Shown piece after piece: positions 11,456 through 22,400 of a DNA stretch of 64,000 nucleotides. Source of the DNA: Membranipora membranacea (taxonomy: Eukaryota > Bryozoa > Gymnolaemata > Cheilostomatida > Membraniporidae). How positions within the stretch are numbered: position 1 is the first letter of the stretch; each line of letters starts with the position of its first letter. The stretch is taken from positions 11,036,001 through 11,100,000 of the forward strand of contig OU612072.1 in assembly GCA_914767715.1 (NCBI GenBank), in the 5' to 3' direction. The notes below the pieces were generated by a model, which did not search any database, was not told the DNA's origin, and was given only the letters and a program-made list of their open reading frames with translations. A program made the translations under genes and the position numbers.

Positions 11456-13531
11456 CCGGAAAGAACTGGACCACGAATCCATAAACCAATAAGAGGTGGA
11501 GGAGGGGGTGTAGGCACATCAGCCACAAAACCTGCTGCAGATAAAAATAGAACTCAACCTAAGTCTGCAGCCAAACCCTTAAGTACTGGTGAGTTTTAGA
11601 TTATAGTATGAATGATATATAACCTTACATTTTCTCATTGGACGCACTTGGTTGGCCTCCCAATATTGCACACAACTGTTAAAGATGAAATTTCAATAAT
11701 TGTTTATACATTATTGGCTGGTATCATACTTGTCACTACCAAATTCAGCAACAACATCATCAACAAATTCAACAACTACCATTTTAATAAAGGCTGAATT
11801 ATATGACATAAGGATGCTTTTAAATGAGTCTGCAAGGTCCAACATTTTACCTCCTGTTTTACGGGAGTTTTGAGTTATGAAGTCCGAATATACGTTCATC
11901 ATGAACCACACAGAAATTTAAATTAGCATTGTCAAAACATTTGTTTTCAATTGATTAACTTAGTTTTCTATTTTACTTTTGGTTATGGTATTTTTCTTAA
12001 CATCAGGGAGAACATCTCGTAGATAATTGTGAAAACTGAATATATACATATTATATATATATAATATGTATTTGAGAGAAGTACAATGTATATTGCTAGT
12101 GATGACATCACATCTTCCTCTGTAATCATACAGCTCCAGTGTTGACAAAGACTCCTAAATCTAATGTTAGAGCATCGCTATATAGCCCTACTGTGAGCTC
12201 CCTGAGGAAAACTGTTAGTCAGACTAGAGGGTCGACTTCCACTGCCTCCCCTAAACTCAGTCGGACAGGAGCACAGACTACAAAGCCTTCTTTTACTATT
12301 GGCTCTGCTCCTGCCAAGCCGAATGGTAAGTCAAAAGACTCTTTTTCATACATTTATTGACAAAAATCTTCATCATTAAAATGATGCCAAGACAATAAAA
12401 AAATGAAGATTGCAGGGAGATTCTATCTTATTTCATGGTTCGCCTAAAGCAATAAGAACAAAAAAAAACACTTTCTAGGTGGATTCCTAAAATGAAATAT
12501 ATTGCCAGTTGTATTGATCGTGATGAATATTCATAAGTTAGGTGCCAACTATCAAACACAGTACTTGACTAAAAACAGTGACAAAAATCTATAACTTTTG
12601 CATTCAGAAATTGCCAACCTAAGTTAGCGATGCTTTCTTTATCATTGTACTAGCTTGAAAAAAATTCTTTAGTAGACTTTTGAGCCGGACACATCACAAT
12701 CAACCAACATGCTAGCGAAGATCGTCATGACACTGTTATTATGACACAGATGGTTTGTTTTGTTTCAGTATAAACTTGTCTTCTTGCAAGATTTTTTGTT
12801 GATTTGCAGGCGCTGCCGCTGCCACTAAACGCCAACCTCTGAAATCAACAAATAGGAAAACTTTTGATATCAGAGAGAGTCTGAAAAATAAACCAACGTT
12901 GAAATCACATAAAGGACCTATCGGGCAAACTACAAGGTAACACACACTAGCATGTGTTTATAAATATACAGTGCACTCAACTTATTTCCTAACCACCCAA
13001 ACATCCTTTAATTAATCAAAGTGACTTCGGAATCGATTGAGGTTTTTCCCAAAAGTCATGAGTTCTTAGTTATATTGCATGAATTTACTGCAGCATATTT
13101 TTTATATCGTCAGAGAGTAGCTGTGCAAATTTCATTTATTGGGAATTGTTATAGACTAAATTAAGCATCTGATGTCAGTATTCAATTGACCGACTTAGCA
13201 CAGCCTATCTCCCAACTTGCATGCCATTATTATGATAGTCAAAAAATAATTTATTTTATTGGTAAAATCAATAAAAGATAATTTGATATGGTCAAGATCG
13301 GTTTACCTGTTTCACTAAAACTTCCTTATATTCAAAAGCATGCGTTTTTGAGTTGCTCTCATTTTACTAGCTTGTGGGGGAGCAACTCTAAATGCTAGTA
13401 AAATTCATATAATTATCGCTTAATTATATCCGCTCTTTAATTTTAGTGGTACAAGGAGGCTGACAACTCTAAATGAGAACTTACAAAAGAGGAAACAGGT
13501 TACTATGGCTAACAGAAGACTCAACAACTAA
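11456..13531 (+). CDS. Partial NUSAP-like copy: exons equivalent to 12-15 only
   Basis: Four exons, 11456-11588, 12134-12325, 12810-12936 and 13447-13531 (TAA), are the plus-strand duplicate of the last four exons of the NUSAP-like gene on minus. All splice sites are canonical and all four exons join in the original phases with no stop, giving about 178 codons. Length changes are in frame: exon 12 is six bases longer and exon 14 six shorter. The conserved block FDIRESLKNKP...KSHKGP is kept (Trp to Leu at one site). It ends NRRLNN rather than NRRLKD. Exons 1-10 are absent; a faint exon-11 relic may lie near 11200-11255. It could be a pseudogene, or an expressed C-terminal fragment joined to another 5' exon. 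Confidence 0.7.
12045..12075. repeat. AT palindrome in the partial NUSAP intron
   Basis: A self-complementary run (acatattatatatatataatatgt) forms a near-perfect AT hairpin between copy exons 12 and 13. It is a simple-sequence hairpin with no gene content. Confidence 0.5.
13350..13404. repeat. Interleaved inverted repeats (A-B-A'-B')
   Basis: gagttgctc (13350-13358) pairs with gagcaactc (13380-13388), and attttactagc (13361-13371) pairs with gctagtaaaat (13394-13404). The two stems interleave rather than nest. Related gagttgc/gcaactc motifs occur at 14160, 28420 and 40164-40207, suggesting pieces of one MITE family. It lies in the intron before the last exon of the partial NUSAP copy. Confidence 0.5.
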
Positions 13532-15639
13532 ACATCCTAGTAGTTGGAACACCGTCAGCACCAAATGGTATCACTATAAACTCTAAACATATGGCAGTTG
13601 CTCATCATTATGGAACCTAGCTGGAATTTTAAAAAACATCATTTCAATTTGCTGGACAGGGTTATATATATCATCTACTGTATTTTAATCAGCAGCTTCT
13701 ATTATATAAAGCTAGGTTCCAACTTGTATATTTTGGTAATAATAGTATCAAGCACATAAACTTGTATTTTAATTGTGCATTTTCAGAAATATTATTTCCA
13801 GGTAAAACGGTGTTTGGTTTAATATCTTCAAAACATCTTCTCAAATCAGGCAGCAAGATTCCTGCCTGTTCGCTTTTTTCCTACAAGTCATTTTCACCTG
13901 CTTGTTTGCTTTTACATTTCTGCCATACAAAATATTGTTTAATCCATGGTACACCAGGCTAAGAGAAGAGCCTGACTTTTTTTTGATTTTTCATTGTTAT
14001 TATTGTTAGTACCTGGAAGTATGTCCAGGTATCATATGCACATACACTGTTACATATTAATGTTACATATAATAACTCATTCTATCTTGAGAGGTTTTGT
14101 GTGACATAGTATGCTTGGAAAGCCTAAATCAAGTTTGATCCTTTTTTCTGGTATTTTGAGTTGCTCCCCTTGCACCTCCAACAACTGTTTGTGGCCGGAC
14201 ATGTTGGCAAATTGGATCAGATTTGATTTAGTTTAGCCTTTCGACGCTAATGCCTGTATGTAATGGTTTTTGTATCATGTGTTAATACTTTCTTTTGCTA
14301 ATTGAACTCATACAACCACATGTGGTTCAACACTGTTAGATGCATTTGTGTTTTTGCATTCTCATAATACAGCCGTCTGATACTACGCTTGTGGGTAGCA
14401 GGAGCATGATTTACGGAAGCATAGTGCACAGACAAATTATATCAAAACCAAATATTGGTGAAAATACAAAAATCTTTATAATTATGTATTAAATATTATC
14501 GCTTCATAACTTTGTGCTACTCTTCCTTTCTGTATAAAATAAATACTGCGTAGTCATTTCGATTCATTGGTAAATAATCACTTACATACCTAGGCATGCA
14601 CTGCTACTGAGGCTGTTGGGCGAGGGGAGGGCAAGAGTCTGGGGCACTTTAGGCTAGCTACTTACAAATTACGCCCATCTCATGTACTCAGATTCCAAGT
14701 CAGTCCATTTTTGAGTTTATCGATATCTAGTATTTGAATGCCGATTTCCTTCTTAGAGGAGTTGTTCCTTGAATCATGCCTTCCTAGTCTGAGCCCCCCA
14801 GACTCTTCCCCACTATCCGACGGCCCCCCCCCCCCTTTCTCTTCCTGTGTCCACAAACTAAATTAATCAGCTGAGGCATGTCGGACATAGATAATATTGA
14901 TCTGCTTCTGAGCTGATTCATTTTATCTCTTATCATGGTGTAATTTCTTCTTATCACTGTTCCTAGTCAAACATTCAAAACCAAGATAAGAAATCTAACT
15001 ACAGAAAACTCACTGTTGTTGTACGTTCAAAGTCAACTAGCTTACGGTTGGATTAGTTAGTGGTTAGCTGGTAAAGACCTGCGATTACACTGATACAAGA
15101 CTGCTAAGAAAGATCTACTACTGTATGTGAAGGTAATAAACACATTAGCATTTAGTGAAAAGTATTCACGCTGAGTTAACTTGCAACTTTCAGCTGAAAA
15201 CTCTACGGTTAGTCATGATAAGTCGGTAACTCTAATATAAACGGTGTGTGTCATGTGGTGAGATGGTGAGCTTGTTGGATACAAGTGCATGACTTCGAGT
15301 AGTGAATGGTAGGCTTGCTAATTAGCGCCTAAAACCAGTTCTCTTTTTGGAATGGTGAGATGTCTCAATTGGTTCACCCTCTTGCTATTCATTGCCCGAT
15401 TTGTACCGCAGGAGCCGTGTATTCAAGTCCCGCTGAGAGGATGTCATGATTGGTTGTCCAAGACTAAAGCATCATCGGGTATATATATAGCCTTTTGCTC
15501 CTACGTTTCATAGTTCATATTATATTGAATATTGTATATATATATATATATATGTATGTATGTCTCTATGTATATATAATATATGTATTAATTGATATCA
15601 ACTCTGTACAAAACTGTAAACATCTGTCTGTTTAAAACC
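13532..15639. other. Downstream DNA of the left arm, with SINE-like and simple repeats
   Basis: To about 14910 this is the non-coding part of the outer duplication arm. It includes a poly-C run at 14824-14835. From 14910 to 15640 no counterpart was found in the other arm; this part holds a tRNA-like SINE candidate (15345-15445) and TA/TG-rich microsatellite at 15535-15595. No gene was seen. Confidence 0.5.
15345..15445 (+). repeat. Possible tRNA-derived SINE
   Basis: tgtctcaattgg at 15361-15372 fits an RNA polymerase III A box with one mismatch. tattcaagtcc at 15420-15430 resembles a B box, about 59 bases downstream. No clean acceptor stem or cloverleaf forms, so it is not a tRNA gene. A SINE head followed by an AT-rich tail (gggtatatatatag near 15480) is the best reading. 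Confidence 0.3.
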
Positions 15640-17715
15640 CACCAAAGTTCATTTGTATAATAATGCTGCTAATTATTATGATTATTGGCAGATGCTACTT
15701 AGTGCCGCTCTGGTCCTACTGGCAGGGTCAGTTTATGCTGATGACAAGTCACAAAGATATCAGCAAGCTCAACATAAATTTACCTAGCTTAATATTCGGG
15801 TGTGTTTGATAGAATATGTTTTTGAGCATTGTTAAAACATTCAGCCTCATTCCATCCAATGATAAATGCCTATAAACAACCTTCCTTTTGGTTAAATGGT
15901 TTATTATGATGGATTCGACGTTGCAAAATACTAATGTTTTTATTAATCACCCTTACATTTTCTTAATGTGTAAATGTGAACAATTTCCCCATTCCTCTTG
16001 CTTTGTAAACTCTTTGATAGACGGTTTAACATGTACACTCATGTTTGTCAGCAGATTTAACTTGATAAACTTGAGATATGCAGAAGAGCGTAACTTTGAA
16101 CGCAAATGATCATTATTGTATAAGGATATCTAGATCATCACCATTTCTTTGTGCTTATAGTGTATGATGATGGAATAAGAGGATTCTGCCAAATATCCTC
16201 AGAAGTTGTCCTAGTGACGGACCAAAAATCGAACTGTTTGAAGATGGTTGACAGAAAACATGGGCTATCATATCCTTATGCTGGAAGCTGTGCCAATAGA
16301 CTCAAAGATCTTGTGGACGGCCCATCAATGCTGGCCTTGTTTGACTTCCCATTCTCTGTTCTCGTGGATCAAAGAGACAAAAACAGTCTTTTCATCAGAC
16401 CAGAGAAACTATGCCATCAGACATATTGACCTGCCCTCTAGGTTTGTAAGCACGTGGATGAAGACCCGAGATCTGATATTTCCACGAGGAATCGTCCAGG
16501 ATAGCAGCACTGGAGACGTCTATGTAACAACAAGCCACAGTGTCTGCCGTGTTGTCTATCATGATAAGTTCTTGTTCCGTTTGCTAGAGACAGAAAATTT
16601 GGATACATTGATGGTGTTTTAGGTGCCTCTCGATTTTATTATATGTATGGGATTGCCCTGATTAACAAAGGGAATGCTATTATGGTGGTCGACGGTGCCA
16701 ACAGTCTTTTGAGGTTGCTCGATCTTAAAACACAACTGACATCATCAATTTGCACGACTCTAAAAGAAACTCAACACGAGAAAGCTGCACAGAGTGGCCA
16801 AGTAGATGGAGACTTTCAAAACTGTATGCTGTTTGCTCCCTACTCTCTGCTGTCAAGTGGCGACTCTTTATATATCGGAGAGTACCAGTCCATACGCCAA
16901 ATAAAAGGTGACACGCTTACCAATAATTTCAACTCATGTGATAGGCTGCATCTCAGCATCAGCATCCTACAAAGTACTCTTTGATTTACATCTAAAACAC
17001 AACTGAAAAGAAAGCAGACGAATATAAAAAATCAAGCGAATGAAAAGAGTCTTTTACAACAGAAAAATATCAGTAAGGTTGTAGCTTACATTTATGACAT
17101 TTGACATTATTACAAAGTGAAACTACAAATATTTCCTTTGTATCATTTTTGTAGGATCCCTTCTGCTGCCTGAATGCCCACCTAAGATCACTGCTGTCAC
17201 ATCTCGACAGCTGGGCTCGGTTCTGTAGAAATGGTTCTTTCTGGAGAATCTGGTAACCTGCAGCTACCAGCTGGTCTGTACAAGTTTGAAGTGAACAAAA
17301 GTGGCAGGAACTGCCCTGTTGATGTCAAGATATACGGTAATAGCTTCCTTTGATCACCAAGCAAATGGACCTCAATGACAAAACATCACCATTTTTCCAG
17401 CTAGTGATAATCATGACAGTTTTGATCATGACAGTGGTGATGATGTTTGTGATTGCAATAGCTACGTCAATTGAGAGTTGATTACACATTTCAGACTATA
17501 GACTGATTAGGAGACTAGTGATTCAGGCAGATTATGACATACCGTGCTCCGACATCAGCTCTGAAGCTTCAAGAGCTGCTCTGTTATCCACAGCTAATTA
17601 TAACTATAACCAGATTATGGAGAAAGTCTGTCATGAAGGTGAGCTCTATGAAAAGTATATTTGTCGCATCGTTTGGTACAATTTACCATCATCATTATAC
17701 TGACCATTACCTACG
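15640..17715 (+). repeat. Inner left arm of inverted duplication (NHL gene copy)
   Basis: Matches the reverse complement of the minus-strand NHL gene region (19485-21330, plus the exon-1 area at about 26264-26390). In exon 4 I count three substitutions and one single-base deletion in 183 bases (about 98%). The intron before exon 4 is nearly as similar. Homology stops abruptly after ccattacctacggt (17702-17715). The minus arm stops at the same motif near 19485, leaving a spacer of about 1.77 kb. Confidence 0.85.
15692..17638 (+). pseudogene. Broken copy of the secreted NHL-repeat gene
   Basis: Exons recognisable by comparison with the minus copy are exon 1 (15692-15762, signal peptide MLLSAALVLLAGSVYA), exon 3 (16161-16907), exon 4 (17155-17336) and exon 5 (17495-17638). 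Exon 2 is missing. The exon-1 donor is GC instead of GT. Exon 3 has a two-base deletion near 16400 (ttcatcagacc against ttcatcacagacc) and a one-base deletion near 16575, so 747 bases remain against 750. Exon 4 lacks one base near 17214, which brings an immediate TAG (182 against 183). With at least three frame lesions and a lost exon, it cannot encode the full protein. Confidence 0.85.
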
Positions 17716-19484
17716 GTAACGTGGAATATCCCACCAAGGCTCTATTTCCAAAGCCCGTCACTTTCAGAGTCATTGAATATTTTATACCAAATTTGTCCCA
17801 TCATCATGAATTTGACATAATTAATTGGATTGATTTTTTTTCCTTTTCCTCTTGGAATCGGTCTAAGATTAAGTTATTGATTGTTGTATTTTATTCAAGT
17901 CAGAGCCAGTTTCTTTTCTGTATGAATTCAAAGAAATCAGACATTCGTTTTAATTCCCAAATCCCAAAAATTTTTCAGCCAACTTGAAATGTTTTCAAAT
18001 GATGCGATTATACCAGAGAAATCATCCTTGAGCCGCTCAGTTGTCTGACTTCCAAGTCTGATGAGGCAACTTCGAAATAGATAAAATTATTGTATAAAAT
18101 ATAGTCATTATAGTCTTATAGTAATAATTAATTTTTTTATTTATTATACTCACCGTTCAAAATACATTATCCTATCATGATCACTCATTTACTGATTACC
18201 ATTCTTAGAAAGTGGGTGAAACTTAAGCACCAAGGTGGTCATTAGATCGATCCCTGTCTTGGGCGATGATGCAAACACAACTCAAGTCATTGCCAATTCT
18301 CTAAAAACTGTATACCAAAAAATCAATTCATCAAACATGACGTTGTATTTTTACAAATAAATGTTATCAAACACAAGAGTCAGTGGCAGAGTTGAAGGTA
18401 AGATTTTCTTCACAGTAACTGTATAATAGAACTGTTGCGTAGTTTCCGTCCATATTGCGTCTAGGTCCAACAATCCTGGAAAAAACAGGAATAGAACTAA
18501 TTTGACATCAGTTTCGAAAACAACAATTCTGACCACTCAACCATGATGCCAAATGTCTATGTGTTAAAAAACCTGATATTATTTTAGAAAATTCATAACT
18601 GTCCGCTTTAAATGTATATTTGTCTAATTGACACCTTTAGCGTTCATACTCGGTAATTACAGATCCTCCCCTTTGACCTTCTTTTAGACTTTTGTAGACA
18701 CAAAATGTTTTATTCCTAAAACAGATATTATTGAGCAGATCTAGATCAAGAGATACCTTTATCGAATATTGTACTAGATTGAAAAGTGTGAACTATTGAA
18801 AAAAAAGATTCCAACCAACATAAATTGTTGATGACGGCCTTTAACATAGCTGTTGATATATTTTACCAATGACCTCGTCTGAAAGAAGAAAATCCAACAT
18901 CACTCACGGCGGGATCTTGCTGATGAGCACCATATTGAACATCTGCTGACTACCAGTGTTGAGCCTCTGATCGAGTCTTTCAGAGAGTAGATTAGGTAGT
19001 GCTGTCACGTTAGCTAGGAAGGTAACATTTGTTGACCACCTTACTGTCAGCCTATCATTGCTGCATGTCAAGTCAGGTTTGGAGTTTACTTCCTGGATAC
19101 ACTCTGCATTACAAAAGTTTGTCCTGTTCTGAATGAACACTAAAAACTGACGCTGGCGGCTAGTGTTGTAAGGCATGTGCCAGTTGCTATATGGGATATG
19201 TCTTATAGCACCAAAAGCCTAAAAAGCATTGTTGTTTATGCTGTAGTGGCCGCATGGGTGCTGTAAGACGAGTCCCTACAGCACCCGTCACATGTCTCAC
19301 AACACCTGAGTGTCGTATTGGACTAAGTACGTATAATATGTCTTAGCACACCATGATTTTTTCATAAGGCCGGATATTGCCCATACACAACTGGGATTTT
19401 TCTGTCATGTGTCATAGAATTAAATTTTTATCAAATTGATGAAAATAGCTCCATTATCACACATAAGTTTGAATCACATGGTAA
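17716..19484. other. Spacer between inner duplication arms, with orphan exon-like blocks
   Basis: This unique 1.77-kb centre holds two coding-looking blocks on opposite strands and no complete gene. On plus, 18223-18355 reads an open frame with PVLGDDANTTQVIA and N-glycosylation sites, then TAA. On minus, about 18908-19185 reads a Cys-containing frame ending at a GTGAGT donor. Each could be a 3' exon of the NHL gene copy on its own strand. Confidence 0.4.
18223..18355 (+). pseudogene. Orphan exon-like block downstream of the broken NHL copy
   Basis: About 43 codons read PVLGDDANTTQVIANSLKTV then NSSNMTLYFYK before TAA at 18356. The composition (N-X-T/S sites, alternating hydrophobic residues) resembles an extracellular domain. 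A second open stretch up to a gtaaga donor at about 18400 follows the stop. It may be a decayed 3' exon of the plus NHL copy. No counterpart was found on the minus arm, so the assignment is inference. Confidence 0.3.
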
Positions 19485-22400
19485 CCGTAGGTAATGGTCA
19501 GTATAATGATGATGGTAAATTGTAACAAACAATGCGACAATATACTTTCATAGAGCTCACCTTCCTGACAGACTTTCTCCATAATCTGGTTATAGTTATA
19601 ATTAGCTGTGGATGACAAAGCAGCTCTTGAAGCTTCAGAGCTGATGTCGGAGCACGGTATGTCATAATCTGCCTCAATCACTAGTCTCCGAATCAGTCTA
19701 TAGTCTGAAATGTGTAATAAAATCTCAATTGACGTAGCTGTTGCAATCACAAACATCATCACCACTGTCATGATCAACACTGTCACGATTATCACTAACT
19801 GTTTGGTGAAGAGAACTAATCAAACTAACAAAATACATGAGCGTGCTGCGTGTATCAAAGGAAGCTATTACCGTATATCTTGACATCCACAGGGCAGTTC
19901 CTGCCACTTTTGTTCACTTCAAACTTGTACAGACCAGCTGGTAGCTGCAGGTAACCAGATTCTCCAGAAAGAACCATTTCTACAGAACCGAGCCCAGTTT
20001 GTCGAGATGTGACAGCAGTGATCTTAGGTGGGCATTCAGGCAGCAGAAGGGATCCTACAAAAATGATACAAAGGAAATATTTGTAGTTTCACTTTGTAAT
20101 AATATCAAATGTCATAAATGTAAGCTATACAACCTTACTGATATTTTTTTGTTGTAAAGACTCTTTTCATTCGCTTGATTTTAGTATTCGTCTGCTTTCC
20201 TTTTCAGTTGTGTTTTAGATGTAAATCAAAGAAGTTGCTTTGATTAAGCAAATAAACGTGCTTGTTTAGGATTTTAAAGCCAGCACACTTAAATAGATGC
20301 CTGATTAATGTACAGCTCAGCAGAAAGTCTGAGATGGGCGTTGGAGAGTACTACGTAGGATGCTGATGCTGATGCTGAGATACAGCCTATCACATAAGTT
20401 AAAATTGTTGGTAAAGGTCTCACCTTTTATTTGGCGTATGGACTGGTACTCTCCGATATATAAAGAGTCTCCACTTGACAGCAGAGAGTAGGGAGCAAAC
20501 AGCATACAGTTTTGAAAGTCTCCATCTATGTGGCCACTCTGTGCAGCTTTCTCGGGTTGAGCTTCTTTTAGAGTCGTGCAAATGGATGATGTCAGTTGTG
20601 TTTCAAGATCGAGCAACCTCAAAAGACTGTTGGCACCGTCGACCACCATAATAGCATTCCCTTTGTTAATGAGGGCAATCCCATACATATTATAAAATCG
20701 AGAGGCACCTAAAACACCATCAATGTAACCAAATTTTCTGTCACCAGCAAAGCAGAACAGGGACTTATCGTGATAGACAACACGGCAGACACTGTGGCTT
20801 GTTGTTACATAGACGTCTCCAGTGCTGCTATCCTGGACGATTCCTCGTGGAAATATCAGATCTCGGGTCTTCACCCACGTGCTTACAAACCTAGAGGGCA
20901 AGTCAATATGTCTGATGGCATAGTTTCTCTGGTCTGTGATGAAAAGACTGTTTTTGTCTCTTTGATCCACGAGAACAGAAATTGGGAAGTCAAACAAGGC
21001 CAGCATTGATGGGCCGTCGACGAGACCTTTGAGTCTATTGGCACAGCTTCCAGCGTAAGGATATGATAGCCCATGTTTTCTGTCCACCAACTTCAAACAG
21101 TTTGATTTAGGGTCTGTCACTATGACAACTTCTGAGGATAACTGGCAGAATCCTCTTATTCCATCGTCGTACACTAAAAGGCAAAAAAATGGTGATGATC
21201 TAGACATCCTTATTAAATAATGATGATTCGCATTCAAAATTACGCTCTTCTGTACATATCTAAAAGTAATCAAGTAAAACTTACCGACAAACATGAGGGT
21301 GTGTCTGTTCAACTGTCTATCGAAGGGTGATATTTGATATTTGCCAAAAGTCAGCCTTGTCATGCGTCTTCTTTTGTTGTTTTGGGGTAAACAAAAAAGG
21401 AAGCCACATGACAGTAGTCGAAGGGAGCATAAGGCTGCTAGTGTGAGTTTGTGGCACAGCATGCTGCAATTGATAATGTAATACAACAGACACGCATTTG
21501 CAGCTGTCTGTGAAATCCATTTCACTTTGGGAGCTCCTGGTCTCAACGCTCATGGTCAGCGCCTACCTGCCACACTGGTTACGTGACATACCATTGCATG
21601 TAAATCTCTGATCTAATCGATAGAGAGTGAATTAGTTCACTTAGAGAGAGTACCATCAGAAGAAATTCGGAGTGCCGACGCACAGCAATTTTATTAATTA
21701 GGGGCGGGAACATGTTTGGTATTCTTACTAAATTGACTGTAACGATCAGAGATACACATGTTAGTAGTTGAGTCTCGATGTCAGTGTGCCTACCTGCGCC
21801 ATCAGTGACATTTTCTGCTACAAGCGAAGTGGTAACGCCGTTTGTAGTTTTCAGGGATGGTCCTTCGGCAAACAGGATATTACCACTCTTGAATTTGTCT
21901 TCCTCCATGTGTGAAACATAACTCTCCGTTTTTAAAAAGGTGGATACATAGCCATCTTTTGTATCTGGCAACCTTTGTGCAACAACAAGTATAAAGTGAG
22001 TTCCTGGACAGTTTGAAATCACCTTGTTCATATTAGAAGTCCCACCACATTGCGGACTTTTAGTGTCTGAGGTTAGATTGTCTGCTTAGTATTCACATAT
22101 GAAGCGATTGGGGACACTTGTTCACACTAACACTTTAGAAACGATCAAGGCAGTTTATAAAAAGTTTTTCAACGTAGAATTTACCATAATATTAAAGCTC
22201 ATTTGACCAAAGTGAAAATTGCTTATAGAAGATGAGACATTTATATATATACTTTTATTGTCATTCTACATCATCTTTAGGAATGTTTTTCATGCAGTGA
22301 CAGAACAAAAAAGAAAAAAACTTAAGCGGAGAGAAAAAATACTCAAGTAACAAGAATTAATAGGATATAAAGTGCTTTGATAGTTGTTGTTTAAAATGAG

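Larger units (their letters stand above)
11350..14910 (+). repeat. Outer left arm of large inverted duplication
   Basis: This block matches, in reverse complement, about 27740-31080. It covers NUSAP-like exons 12-15, the introns between them and over 1 kb of downstream DNA. The match begins upstream of exon 12 (gcaggatttctattatgaaat against gcaggatttccattctgaaat). It continues past the stop codon (caccgtcagcaccaaa in both) to landmarks such as acaaccacatg(t/c)ggtt, gcatgcactgctactg and aatcagctga. In exon 13 I count 22 differences in 192 bases (about 88% identity); introns and downstream DNA look clearly lower, with many indels. This is an old duplication compared with the inner arms. Confidence 0.85.

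Noticed and set aside
14820-14840. Poly-C run, also near 52987
   Set aside because: Simple homopolymer with no associated feature; likely slippage and prone to sequencing error.
15345-15445. tRNA gene
   Set aside because: A- and B-box-like motifs exist but no acceptor, anticodon and T stems pair, so a SINE head is the most I can support.
21290-21546. Open minus frame upstream of NHL exon 3 with several possible start codons
   Set aside because: Joining exon 2 (ends 21794) directly to the acceptor at 21173 keeps phase and reads through smoothly into an NHL repeat. Including this segment either gives a stop or breaks phase, so it is treated as intron that happens to be open.
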